IMG/VR virus record: IMGVR_UViG_3300048800_000113
Coordinates: 1 to 52,698 of that record
DNA length: 52,698 nucleotides
DNA from: a virus
Direction: 5' to 3' (one strand)
The notes under the pieces were generated by a model that was not told the origin of the DNA, did no database searches, and worked only from the letters and a program-made list of their open reading frames with translations. A program made the translations under genes and the position numbers. Positions 36,001 to 44,161 of the stretch are shown one piece after another. Each line of letters begins with the position of its first letter. Position 1 is the first letter of the stretch.

Positions 36001-36470
36001 CGCGGCCACCAACGGGGCACTCGGATGATGAGCTCCGTGACCCTGGGTGCCGGCTCCGTATTGCCAGCCCAAGACAGACAGAGTAGATATGCGACGGTAG
36101 TGACGCCACCACCGAGAATGGGGCCGACCAGGGACACGGGATTGTGAGGCACGGACAGACCCCAGAGAAGGTTCAGGAAGCTCCAGGCGCCCATGATGCC
36201 AGTAGCCATACCCAGGGCCGTCACTTGATAACGACGGACGGCCAGGGATGCGATCAGCACCAGCGCTGCAATGGAGTTGAGCCACTCCCACAGGTCGTTA
36301 TTCATCACCTGGATCAGAAGAGGGTAGCGACTTGGGACTGAGTACTGAAGTCTCCCTGCGATCCCCAGGAGCGCGAGACTTATGTGGGCTCCAGCGATGA
36401 CCAAGGTGAGGTAGATGCGCAAGCGGTGCAGGTGAGGAGCGATCACTGGCCACCTTCCCGTCCTTGTCAT
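35997..36470 (-). CDS. Four-span membrane protein (157 aa)
   Basis: ATG at 36470. Hydrophobic helices near residues 19-37 (LTLVIAGAHISLALLGIA), 62-80 (SIAALVLIASLAV), 88-107 (MATGIMGAWSFLNLL) and 118-136 (GPILGGGVTTVAYLLCLSW). No known family. In transcription order it precedes the single-span, collagen-like and holin-like genes, so all four membrane genes form one block. Confidence 0.65.
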   Translation of the reverse strand: MTRTGRWPVIAPHLHRLRIYLTLVIAGAHISLALLGIAGRLQYSVPSRYPLLIQVMNNDLWEWLNSIAALVLIASLAVRRYQVTALGMATGIMGAWSFLNLLWGLSVPHNPVSLVGPILGGGVTTVAYLLCLSWAGNTEPAPRVTELIIRVPRWWPR

Positions 36471-36513
36471 CACGCCATCCCTATCAACATCCGCCACCAG
36501 ACCTTCGGCCCAC

Positions 36514-36585
36514 CTCGAGGAGAATCCGAGCCGATCAGGTAAAACGCACCCGATCCTCGAGAACAATCCGAGCCATCAGGTGAAA
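36514..36585. repeat. Imperfect ~30-bp direct duplication
   Basis: CTCGAGGAGAATCCGAGCC, GATCAGGTAAAA (36514-36544) matches CTCGAGAACAATCCGAGCC, ATCAGGTGAAAA (36556-36585) with a few changes. The second copy contains the end of the 36576 gene (stop in TCAGGTGAAA), the first is untranslated. It looks like a local tandem duplication of a gene's 3' end. Confidence 0.6.
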
Positions 36586-37001
36586 AGATGTGCAGGCAGG
36601 ATCTTGGCCGCGATTCCGGTGAAGGACAGATCATGCACCAGGTCATATCCGGGGTCGCTGGTAACGGTCGTTGCGATGAACGGGCTCTGGGTGTCGACCA
36701 CGAAGAACACCCACGCCCCTGTGTAGAAACCCTTGGCATCAGTCAGCCATCGGTAGACGCCGGCCGTGACCCGCGGGAAGCGAGTAGGCACCAGAGCGTC
36801 CCCATCGATAGACATGCCGTAGCTCACCAGCGGGCGCTCGATGAAGGTGGCACCGAAGTAGGCCGCCTCAGGCAGCTTGAACTCACCCCAGCCATGGGTG
36901 GTGAAGGATAGCTGAGCCGTAGCCAGCCGCGCAGAGTTCTCGCGGATCGCATCGAGCTGCCCACGACGCTGTTCGAGGGCCTGGAAGCCAGGATCAACCA
37001 T
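36576..37001 (-). CDS. Minor tail-associated protein (141 aa)
   Basis: Starts at ATG. A beta-rich protein (LSFTTHGWGEFKLPEAAYFG, then FIERPLVSYGMSIDGDAL) of the type found at the end of actinophage tail gene blocks. No catalytic motif is visible. Its position after the propeller-like gene supports a distal tail or adhesion role. An AACGGTCGTT site at 36663 lies inside. Confidence 0.65.
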   Translation of the reverse strand: MVDPGFQALEQRRGQLDAIRENSARLATAQLSFTTHGWGEFKLPEAAYFGATFIERPLVSYGMSIDGDALVPTRFPRVTAGVYRWLTDAKGFYTGAWVFFVVDTQSPFIATTVTSDPGYDLVHDLSFTGIAAKILPAHLFT

Positions 37002-37004
37002 GGC

Positions 37005-38279
37005 TCACACTCCGGTGAATCGAACGCGATTATCGAGCAGCTGGCCGCTGAGATTGGGCTTATTGCCAGGACCTTGAATCTTCCAGTTGCCAGGACCTTG
37101 AATCTTCCAGGCTATTACTGACGTGGTGTAGTCGACATCTGCGCCAACGATGCTGGTGACGGCGACAACCTCACCATTAGTAGGGTTTGCCACGACACAG
37201 GGGTAGTAGCCGCTACTCACCGCACCGGGGTCTGCAGGGATACCGAAATAAGGCAACGCAAGCGATTCCAGCACTGGAGGTGTAGCACTCTGATCCACCA
37301 CGCACCAGAACTCGCCGCTATAGACAGCCCCGTCGGTGACCTCGACGTACTGGTAGAGGATCTTTCCATCTGGTGAGCTGACTGGAATACTCGGGTTTGC
37401 CACAACCGATCCTGAGGTAATCAAGTCACCGACGTAGTCCCCGGTGAAGCTGTAATACTTCCCATTGTCGATGATCCCACCGAAGATGTATGGCGACCCC
37501 ACGGCAGTGGCCCACTGGTAGCCATATGGAGGATCTGGCGCACCTGGAAGTGTGGTCTGTCCGTCATAGGAACCACTGAGCCCATCGGCAGCCACAGTGA
37601 AGTTCCACAGCCCAGGACTGTTGGGTGTAGACGTAGTCACCGTTGCTGTGGTCATCACGAACTTAGTACTGTCGATGGGATCCATGAACAGCCCGACGAC
37701 CCCTTGGGTCATTACTATCCCAGTGGGGATCTCACACAGCATGACTCCGGTACTAGCCGTGAACACCTGTAGGACGGGTTTATAGGAACCGTCTCTACAG
37801 GTGATGACCACTCGATCGGCTGTGCGGTCATAGACGTAGTTGAACGATCCATTATAGTCGTACGCATACGTGGTGGTGGTGGTCGTAAACAGCACAGTTG
37901 GAGCAGCAGGGAATGGAGCGAGACTGTTGCAGTCAACAATCCAGCTCTGGTAGGTACGGGTGTTGAACCATCCGCTGCTGTAATAGCGATCCTGAGCCTG
38001 AGAAATCAGCAGGACCTTGTTACCTGCAATGGCTATCGCTCTTGGTATCGGAGACTGGTGCAGAGCAAAAGTGATATCTGCCGTGCCCAGCACGCTCAGG
38101 TCTGACGCCAGATGCCACATCCTGATGATCTGAGGAGTCCCGAAGGAGTACATCATCGAAGCGACGAAGTAGGTCCCATCATCCAAGAGGGCAACAGTGG
38201 GCTGCAGATCTGTGACAAACCCAGTCCCAGAGCCAAGGTTTGTCTCAATGACAGCATTGGTGATAACGCTCAAAGTCAC
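37005..38279 (-). CDS. Beta-propeller-like tail adhesin/minor tail protein (424 aa)
   Basis: Almost entirely beta strands with repeated Thr/Ser/Gly-rich blades (e.g. PTVLFTTTTTTYAYDYN; PDGKILYQYVEV) and aromatic residues, as in propeller-like receptor-binding or minor tail proteins. Ends with a tandem 8-residue duplication WKIQGPGN, encoded by a 24-base direct repeat. Lower GC than the neighbouring tail genes suggests exchange of the host-binding module. The start overlaps the upstream gene's stop (ATGA). Confidence 0.7.
   Translation of the reverse strand: MTLSVITNAVIETNLGSGTGFVTDLQPTVALLDDGTYFVASMMYSFGTPQIIRMWHLASDLSVLGTADITFALHQSPIPRAIAIAGNKVLLISQAQDRYYSSGWFNTRTYQSWIVDCNSLAPFPAAPTVLFTTTTTTYAYDYNGSFNYVYDRTADRVVITCRDGSYKPVLQVFTASTGVMLCEIPTGIVMTQGVVGLFMDPIDSTKFVMTTATVTTSTPNSPGLWNFTVAADGLSGSYDGQTTLPGAPDPPYGYQWATAVGSPYIFGGIIDNGKYYSFTGDYVGDLITSGSVVANPSIPVSSPDGKILYQYVEVTDGAVYSGEFWCVVDQSATPPVLESLALPYFGIPADPGAVSSGYYPCVVANPTNGEVVAVTSIVGADVDYTTSVIAWKIQGPGNWKIQGPGNKPNLSGQLLDNRVRFTGV
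37063..37110 (-). repeat. 24-bp tandem duplication in the propeller gene
   Basis: Two exact consecutive copies of a 24-base unit encode WKIQGPGN twice. A recent slippage or duplication event, in frame. It may vary between isolates. Confidence 0.85.
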
Positions 38280-41200
38280 GGGATCTTCCCAATCGAACGC
38301 AGGTACTGCCGAGCCTCGACGGAGAGGTTGGCCGGATTAAACGTCCAGGCCGAGAACGCGGTGTCACCCAGCCAGTGGGTGTCCAGGTCGTAGGTGTACT
38401 TGCCGGTCTCCAGGGACCAGTTCATCGAGATGCCGATGACGTACTGGAGGAACGCCTCCTCAGAGACGCGCTCGTAGACACGCACCTGGTCGTCGACCTG
38501 GATCGCAGGGTTGCCAGGGATGGTCACCTTGTCCGTGCGGTAGGTGAACAGCTGGCGCAAGGTGATGAGGTCAGCCATGATCTGGCACTCAGCGGTGGTG
38601 GCAAAGTGCTGGTCCGTGAAGCCACCGACCCGACGCAGCCCACTGGGATAAGGGTTGTGCCCGTTGGACATCGCCGCGATCTGACCCGAGACGTTGGCCA
38701 CGAAGACCTTCTCGCGGATACTGCGACCAGACATCTTGGCGCCCAGGCCCATCAGCGTCGTGGTCTCGTCGATGACAACGACCGTTGTTGTACGCCCGGA
38801 GTTGGGGCCGCCGTTGCCAATCCAGTTGCCGACGCTCCAGATGTTGGGCGAGCGGAAGACCGCACCGCCGCCTTCATCGATGAAAAAGAGGTAGCCCACG
38901 ATGTCTTTCACATAAGTGATGCAATTATGAACGACGAACTCGCCCTTACCGACCGTGAATGACGGATCGCCGTCAACGCTCAAATCCCACAGCACGACCT
39001 CACCGTGCTCATCACAGAGGGCAGTCCATCCAGGATCTCCCTGTCGGAGAACCTCAGTACGGTCCACCCTTGCGAGATGAGCCATGCGTCGCGCAGTTGA
39101 TCCTTCTCTCGCCTGACCCTCAGAGCATGGCCGGGATCGTCCACCTCGACAGCCACCTTCATCGCTGGATTGGCCAGATCCACTCGCATCGACACAATAC
39201 CCTCGACGGTTCCCAGAGGAGACATCCAAAACTCTGGATACCAGTCGTCGCCCAGTGCTCGCCAGAGCATGAACTGCGCCTCCGAGAGACCGCCCCAGAC
39301 TGGATTCACCGTCCGACTCTGACGACACTTCATCGAACATGCGACCTGCGCTACCACCATGGGATGAAACGACTCGCCACAACCCACGCAAATCCGATCC
39401 TCGAAAGTTCGAGCCGCCGCAAAGCACGGCCGGGAGCAGTACCTCCTCCCCAAGTCCCCTCTGAACTCCACCCCGCACTGAGGACAGACATAGCTCGGAT
39501 TGCGCGTCTTGTGTTTCGCCGCCAATGCCCGTCGACAAGGATCCGAACATGTCTTTCTCGGACCCTTGGGTGTCCGTGTTGCCATGAACTCCACTCCGCA
39601 CCATTCGCAGGCTTTCAGAATGTTGACGTACTTCGTCCCCGACCTTGAGCTCATCAGCCCTGACCCAACCTCTCACCGTCCAGAAGAGGTGGCCGGCGCT
39701 GGTCACGATCTGCTCGCCGTCGATCACGGTCGCAACAACGGACGTTGCCAGTTGGCTCTTGCGTCCTGTCACGCGACCGTAGCCACCACGGTTGGCAACC
39801 ACATCACCAAGCCGCAGATCCTCTATCGGTCGGTGACCGCCAGGAACTTTGACAAGAGTCCCGGCAAGCACACAATCCATCACCGGCTTCTTGTCGAAGA
39901 CACTCATCGGGATGGCCACCAGCGGAGCAGTGCCGGTCTCCTCGAAGTCCCCCCAGACCCTGCCCTTGACCAGTGCCCTGTCATCGCTAGGAGCCACCGT
40001 GGTGACCCTGGTGCCATTGCTGTACGTCCTGAAGGCGTGCGTGGCCTCACGCGGCCAGTAGAAGCCGGCATAGGCCAACACCAGCTTAGGAATGTCGGTG
40101 TAGTCATAGATCCGAGGAGGGGCCGTCAGCGGCTCGATGTGGGTGCCGCCGGGGGTCGTGGTGGTAACGGTCGTTCCCACCGCTCCGGAGACCTTGAACG
40201 ACCGCACACCAGCTCGGTAGCGGTAGGTGCCAATGCCGGAGTTGCACAGGTTGGTGAAGGTCAGCCGGATCTTGGTAGCGCCAGCGATGGCCTTGAAAGC
40301 AACCGCCTTGGTCTCCTCGTTGTTCACGTGGAAGCGGGTCACGAAGCGGATGTTGGATCCGTTCGGGGCGCTAACCGGATCGTTGGGGTTGTAGGGCACC
40401 GTCTGGTCGCCCTGCCACTTGCCACCGGCGAACACGCTGACGTAGCAGGTGTAGGGCCCGCCCCACACCCGGAACCGCACGCCCGAGACCTTCTGGGAGG
40501 TGAACTTGCCTTGGATGAACTCGAAGGAGTAGTCCGCGTCAGGACGGGCGTTACCAATCGAGAGCCAGTAGGTGGCGTCGCTGGTGTCGAAGGCGTCGGG
40601 CCCGGTGTGCCCGTAGACGCTGCCGCCGTTGCCGACGTAGGGCAGGTTCGAGCTGGTCTCGTAGTGAGGCTGGACCCAGCCCGCGGACATGCCACCGGTG
40701 GACGTCACGATGTCGGGGTTCTTGACGTCATGGGCCGTCTCGAACCACAGCGGGTAGGAGGCGAAGGGCACGATCGGTGGGAAGAGGATCTGGTCCAACA
40801 AGATGGAGCCGATGTCCCTGCAAGTCACAGTGATGATGCCGTCATGGGTGAAGTCAACGTCGTCGATGCGCCACGTGCCGCTCTGGTAGAGGTGCGTGTC
40901 CACCTCTGGAGCCACGCTCGCATCGAAGCCGTAGCCCTCGTAGGTATTCCCGGTGTAAAAGACGGACCCATTGCGTCGCGCAAGCCAATTCTTGTGCTTA
41001 ACCCTTGGACACCAGACATGCCCTTCGTAGGGTTCCTGCATCACCCCATTCGCACGTCGATCCCCCTGGTAAGCAGCATCGTGAGGTGAAGTCACAGTCT
41101 GGCGCAGCAACGTCACGGCGCGACAACTTCCATGCTTCTTCGTGTGAGTTGGCTGCCCAGCAAGAGCGCAAGCAAACTCAAATGCTTTTACGCGCACCTC

Positions 41201-42463
41201 ATTCTGAAGGAAGGTCTCCGAACCGGTTCCATCACCCAGAATGCTGACATCGATAAACAATCTCAATTGCGACTGCGTCAGCGAGGTCAAGAACTCAGGG
41301 CTAGGGATCTTGTCTGGACCACAGATGACCTTGCGCAGTTCCCTAGCGACTTCCTGGGTGAAGACAAAGCAGTTCTGCCCTGGCCTGGTGTGTCCATCTC
41401 GCCATTTATACACCTTCGTGTTAGCCCGCTTACCACTTGCCCACCGATACACGGAGATGTTACTCACGCCGAGCTTCTCGGCAACATCCCGAACGGCCAT
41501 CCCTCGTTGACGAAGCCTGATAGCTTCGTCAACGATCTCTTGCGGCACATATGGTCCACGCGGCAACGGGCCAGGAGTTCCGTACATGCGATACATGAGA
41601 TCACGAATGCGCTTGGAGTTTTGAGGGTTCACAATTTCAGACTGACTGATGGACCCACCGCTATCTAGACCACGCAAGCGATGGTCAGCAGTACCCTCTG
41701 TGTAATACCACGCTGCCAGTTCCACAAAATCATCCGAATAACTGGCGACGATATCCTTGGCCTGCGACACGGCCAGAGGAATGTATGAATGCCTGTCAAG
41801 CGTCTCCGTGGTCCGCCAGTCAAACTTGCCGTAGCGCTTAGTTAGCCATCGGTGGTTGCCAGTGGTTAGAGAATCGTGCGTGCGTGTCTTGAGCCTTGTA
41901 AGTTCACCAACAAACGGAGCGCGAAACACCTCAACAATGCTTTGCCATTCAGCGTTACCTGTTGCCGGGTTGATCCCGAGCGTCTCGTCCCCTTCGGCGA
42001 CCTGGTCCCACGCAAGCCATCCACGCTTGGTAAGGATCTCCGTTTCAGTATCAACACACCTGATGATGCGATCGGGGACAAGCCAGTCCTGCCAGCCGTT
42101 GGCGGTCCTACTCCAGCGCGAGGAGTGAGCGGTGACGCCCCTCAAGGGGCTGTAGAACCCCGGCTGATCCAGGTCATTGTTCTGCGGTGGCTCACCGATC
42201 GGCAAAGGCTGCGTGTTGTAGAGCGTCATGGTCATGTCGGCCACGCCGCTGTCCACGGTGCGCTTCCACTTGACGTCCTTGAGGTTCGGCAGCTCGAGCG
42301 GCATGTTCGCCTGGCCGAAGGGCACGCTCGAGTACTGCTGGTTGCCATAGGACATGACAATCAGGTCCAGCCGCTGGATCGTGGCACGGACCATGGGCCG
42401 ATTGGTGCCCACGTAGTCGCCAGAGGCCCAGGCGTTCTTGGTCGCCGTGGTCGTGGTCCTCAC
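38276..42463 (-). CDS. Minor tail protein carrying two inteins (1395-aa precursor)
   Basis: The GTG at 42463 overlaps the preceding stop (GTGA), so I prefer it to upstream starts. Extein parts: residues 1-135 (VKWKRTVDSGVADMTMTLYN), 507-863 (beta-rich, with Ig-like and carbohydrate-binding-like stretches: VYGHTGPDAFDTSDATYWL, ISVFDKKPVMD) and 1181-1395 (ITYVKDIVGYLFFIDEGGG). After removal of both inteins about 707 residues remain. The order (after the tape measure and early minor tail genes) and the beta-rich fold fit a tail-tip component. Confidence 0.85.
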   Translation of the reverse strand: MRTTTTATKNAWASGDYVGTNRPMVRATIQRLDLIVMSYGNQQYSSVPFGQANMPLELPNLKDVKWKRTVDSGVADMTMTLYNTQPLPIGEPPQNNDLDQPGFYSPLRGVTAHSSRWSRTANGWQDWLVPDRIIRCVDTETEILTKRGWLAWDQVAEGDETLGINPATGNAEWQSIVEVFRAPFVGELTRLKTRTHDSLTTGNHRWLTKRYGKFDWRTTETLDRHSYIPLAVSQAKDIVASYSDDFVELAAWYYTEGTADHRLRGLDSGGSISQSEIVNPQNSKRIRDLMYRMYGTPGPLPRGPYVPQEIVDEAIRLRQRGMAVRDVAEKLGVSNISVYRWASGKRANTKVYKWRDGHTRPGQNCFVFTQEVARELRKVICGPDKIPSPEFLTSLTQSQLRLFIDVSILGDGTGSETFLQNEVRVKAFEFACALAGQPTHTKKHGSCRAVTLLRQTVTSPHDAAYQGDRRANGVMQEPYEGHVWCPRVKHKNWLARRNGSVFYTGNTYEGYGFDASVAPEVDTHLYQSGTWRIDDVDFTHDGIITVTCRDIGSILLDQILFPPIVPFASYPLWFETAHDVKNPDIVTSTGGMSAGWVQPHYETSSNLPYVGNGGSVYGHTGPDAFDTSDATYWLSIGNARPDADYSFEFIQGKFTSQKVSGVRFRVWGGPYTCYVSVFAGGKWQGDQTVPYNPNDPVSAPNGSNIRFVTRFHVNNEETKAVAFKAIAGATKIRLTFTNLCNSGIGTYRYRAGVRSFKVSGAVGTTVTTTTPGGTHIEPLTAPPRIYDYTDIPKLVLAYAGFYWPREATHAFRTYSNGTRVTTVAPSDDRALVKGRVWGDFEETGTAPLVAIPMSVFDKKPVMDCVLAGTLVKVPGGHRPIEDLRLGDVVANRGGYGRVTGRKSQLATSVVATVIDGEQIVTSAGHLFWTVRGWVRADELKVGDEVRQHSESLRMVRSGVHGNTDTQGSEKDMFGSLSTGIGGETQDAQSELCLSSVRGGVQRGLGEEVLLPAVLCGGSNFRGSDLRGLWRVVSSHGGSAGRMFDEVSSESDGESSLGRSLGGAVHALASTGRRLVSRVLDVSSGNRRGYCVDASGSGQSSDEGGCRGGRSRPCSEGQAREGSTARRMAHLARVDRTEVLRQGDPGWTALCDEHGEVVLWDLSVDGDPSFTVGKGEFVVHNCITYVKDIVGYLFFIDEGGGAVFRSPNIWSVGNWIGNGGPNSGRTTTVVVIDETTTLMGLGAKMSGRSIREKVFVANVSGQIAAMSNGHNPYPSGLRRVGGFTDQHFATTAECQIMADLITLRQLFTYRTDKVTIPGNPAIQVDDQVRVYERVSEEAFLQYVIGISMNWSLETGKYTYDLDTHWLGDTAFSAWTFNPANLSVEARQYLRSIGKIP
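38924..39874 (-). mobile_element. Intein 2 in the minor tail protein (317 aa), hosting a nested gene
   Basis: Starts CVLAGTLVKVPGG with block B VTSAGHLFWTV, and ends FVVHN before Cys. Splicing joins KPVMD to CITYV. Blocks at both ends are sound, but the middle ~225 residues read as Ser/Gly/Arg low complexity (e.g. RGSDLRGLWRVVSSHGGSAG). That is the hallmark of DNA read in the wrong frame: the real gene in this stretch is a Vsr-like endonuclease in another frame of the same strand. The intein frame has nevertheless stayed open throughout. Confidence 0.85.
38980..39654 (-). CDS. Vsr-like (EDxHD) endonuclease nested in intein 2, other frame (224 aa)
   Basis: ATG at 39654, stop at 38980, wholly inside the intein 2 gene in a different frame of the same strand. 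Three CxxC...CxxxC zinc fingers come first (CEWCGVEF..CSDPC; CPQCGVEF..CSRPC; CVGCGESF..CSMKC). The C-terminal ~90 residues match the Vsr-like/DUF559 nuclease fold: VDLANPAMKVAVEVDD, LRDAWLISQGWTVLRFSD, EIL. Homing endonucleases of this Vsr-like type are known as free-standing genes between split-intein halves in metagenomic data. I find no clean ribosome binding site. Confidence 0.8.
   Translation of the reverse strand: MSSRSGTKYVNILKACEWCGVEFMATRTPKGPRKTCSDPCRRALAAKHKTRNPSYVCPQCGVEFRGDLGRRYCSRPCFAAARTFEDRICVGCGESFHPMVVAQVACSMKCRQSRTVNPVWGGLSEAQFMLWRALGDDWYPEFWMSPLGTVEGIVSMRVDLANPAMKVAVEVDDPGHALRVRREKDQLRDAWLISQGWTVLRFSDREILDGLPSVMSTVRSCCGI
40946..42058 (-). mobile_element. Intein 1 in the minor tail protein (371 aa)
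   Basis: Starts CVDTETEILTKRGW (block A, Cys1), followed by block B TTGNHRWL, and ends FYTGN before Thr-Tyr. The flanks give PDRIIR joined to TYEGYG. The penultimate residue is Gly instead of the usual His, seen in some working inteins. The middle (~200 residues) contains a helix-turn-helix (AVRDVAEKLGVSNISVYRWA) and a homing-endonuclease-sized region (FIDVSILGDGTGS, LAGLIDADG-like). Residues 136-506 of the precursor. Confidence 0.85.
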
Positions 42464-42843
42464 GAGAGCCTCCGGTAGTACAGCATGTCCACGGTGTAAT
42501 GGAACAGCCACGGGTTGTGGCCGCCCGACTTCTCAACGGGCGTTGGTGAGAAGCGCTGGCCGAGGACTTCATGCACGCGGCCGAAGTGGTCGGTCAGCTG
42601 CAGCCGGTTCGGCCGGTTCACCCAGGCCTCCAGCGCGTCGTACTCGTCCTGGGTGCGCAGCTTGCCGTTGAACGACCACGTGAAAGGTTTGTCAGGGGTC
42701 CGAGAGCTGCGGACCTTGCCGTCGATGGGTGACTTCGCCAGCGCCTTGGTCGTGTGCGGCTGAGCCATCGAGGCCATCGTCGCCGGGTTGTGCGAGAAGA
42801 CCAGCGTCTGGTTGGCCACCGGGTCGTGGAGCTGCCACCTCAT
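42460..42843 (-). CDS. Minor tail protein (127 aa)
   Basis: ATG at 42843. A beta-rich protein (QTLVFSHNPATM; TWSFNGKLRTQDEYDALEAW; PWLFHYTVDMLYYRRL) with a pattern close to the C-terminal half of the 43334 protein (FAIEHS...TLTFEGA...WTVEGACRT...FHDALETF...AFTYQLKAIIY), suggesting a duplication within the tail gene block. An AACGGGCGTT site at 42535 lies within. The stop overlaps the next start (GTGA). Confidence 0.75.
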   Translation of the reverse strand: MRWQLHDPVANQTLVFSHNPATMASMAQPHTTKALAKSPIDGKVRSSRTPDKPFTWSFNGKLRTQDEYDALEAWVNRPNRLQLTDHFGRVHEVLGQRFSPTPVEKSGGHNPWLFHYTVDMLYYRRLS

Positions 42844-43334
42844 AGCTGCACCGTGACCTTACGACGGGCCGCGTATCGGGCCGCTGCAGCTCTATTGCAG
42901 GCCCGACAGTACCGCTTACCGTGCTTATCAATGTAGGTGTTGGCCTCGTCGTACGCATGACGCTGTGGGCAGCGGGTTTTGTCCTGGTTGCCGTTATTGC
43001 TGCGGCCCTTTGCATTGCGATCCGCGGCATTCTCTGCGTCCGTCCCAAGGAAGAGGTGCCCCTCGGGGTAGCCTTCGGTCGGCTCAGTCTCACAGCAGGG
43101 TGGATTGTCGCAGTGATGGAGCACCTTCATGCCGGGCGGGATCGGACCGAAGGCCAACTCCCATGCAAGACGATGAGTCCGGACCTCCACCCCAAAGACA
43201 CTGATCCGGCCATAGCCATACCCGTGCCCGGTCCATTCCAGACATCCGTTCGGCATCCTCACCAACTTCGCAGCGAGACGCTCACGGATTGTCATGCCCA
43301 TGTACGTGCCGTCAGCCAAGCAGTACCTACCCAT
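42840..43334 (-). CDS. HNH homing endonuclease (164 aa)
   Basis: ATG at 43334, coupled to the upstream tail gene by TAATG. HNH core: CLEWTGHGYGYGRISVFG, THRLAWELAFGPIPPG, VLHHCDNPPCC, then GHLFLGTDAENAADR, and C-terminal CxxC elements. It separates two tail genes that look like relatives of one another. Confidence 0.88.
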   Translation of the reverse strand: MGRYCLADGTYMGMTIRERLAAKLVRMPNGCLEWTGHGYGYGRISVFGVEVRTHRLAWELAFGPIPPGMKVLHHCDNPPCCETEPTEGYPEGHLFLGTDAENAADRNAKGRSNNGNQDKTRCPQRHAYDEANTYIDKHGKRYCRACNRAAAARYAARRKVTVQL

Positions 43335-44161
43335 TAGAGTTGCACCGGCCCTGCGTAGATGATCGCCTTGAGCTGGTAGGTGAACGCCCAGTCGTTGTAG
43401 GCCTCGGGCAGCCGGGTCCAGGCGATGTTCTCCAGCGTCACCGTCCACGCACGAGAGAGATGGTCGATCATGTAGACCCGCCTGGGCATGGCCAGGAACG
43501 TCTCCAGCGCGTCGTGGAAGGCTTCCGTGCGGCAAGCGCCCTCCACCGTCCAGTCGACGCCCACAGGGGCTCCCTCGAACGTCAGAGGCTGCCCATCAGA
43601 CGCGGTGGAGTGCTCGATAGCGAACACCCTCCCCGCGTGCGGCGGAGACATCTTGCTCGGGCTGATCGGGAAGACGAAGCTCTCGCCTCCCGAGGTCGGA
43701 TCCTGCAAGACCCACCTGGTAACGCCCGTTTGCGTGACCGCTACCGGCGGGGAGTCTGCGGCCAGGCCCACCGGATAAGACACAGGCGGGTTGGTCACGA
43801 TGAACGAGACCGTGCCGGACAGCGTAGGCGTGGTCGCAGTGATTGTGTGCGAGCCCGCAGTCAGAGCCGGCAGTGGGATGGACATCCCGATGACCTGACC
43901 GTTGCTATCCAGCGTTGCTCCGAAGATCGTCACGCCACCGTCGATCGAGAAGTTGACAGGATCATTCGGTACCCCGTTGCTGACGGTGACCTTCAGCCAC
44001 GACGGAGTGGTGAGCACAGCAGCCAGGATTTCGACCTGCAGCGGGGCAACGCGAGCGCCACCGGCCCAGGTCACGGTGCCCGTGTCGGTGTACGTGGTCG
44101 TGGCCGGATGGACCCGCACGTAGTAGACGACACCCTCAGAGACCGGCGCCAGAACGGTCAT
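43334..44161 (-). CDS. Minor tail protein (275 aa)
   Basis: Starts at ATG with overlap to the upstream gene. N-terminal ~130 residues form an Ig-like repeat (VSNGVPNDPVNFSIDGGVT, then AGSHTITATTPTLSG); the C-terminal half resembles the 42460 protein. Such Ig-like units occur on tail surface proteins. Encodes an AACGCCCGTT site at 43721. Confidence 0.75.
   Translation of the reverse strand: MTVLAPVSEGVVYYVRVHPATTTYTDTGTVTWAGGARVAPLQVEILAAVLTTPSWLKVTVSNGVPNDPVNFSIDGGVTIFGATLDSNGQVIGMSIPLPALTAGSHTITATTPTLSGTVSFIVTNPPVSYPVGLAADSPPVAVTQTGVTRWVLQDPTSGGESFVFPISPSKMSPPHAGRVFAIEHSTASDGQPLTFEGAPVGVDWTVEGACRTEAFHDALETFLAMPRRVYMIDHLSRAWTVTLENIAWTRLPEAYNDWAFTYQLKAIIYAGPVQL

Noticed and set aside
34658-36470. 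A complete lysis cassette
   Set aside because: Membrane proteins are present but no amidase, glycosidase, peptidase or esterase is encoded in the window.
39500-41089. Long rightward open frame (529 codons) opposite the tail gene
   Set aside because: Gly/Val/Arg-rich antisense reading of a high-GC coding strand; no ribosome site and no known motif.
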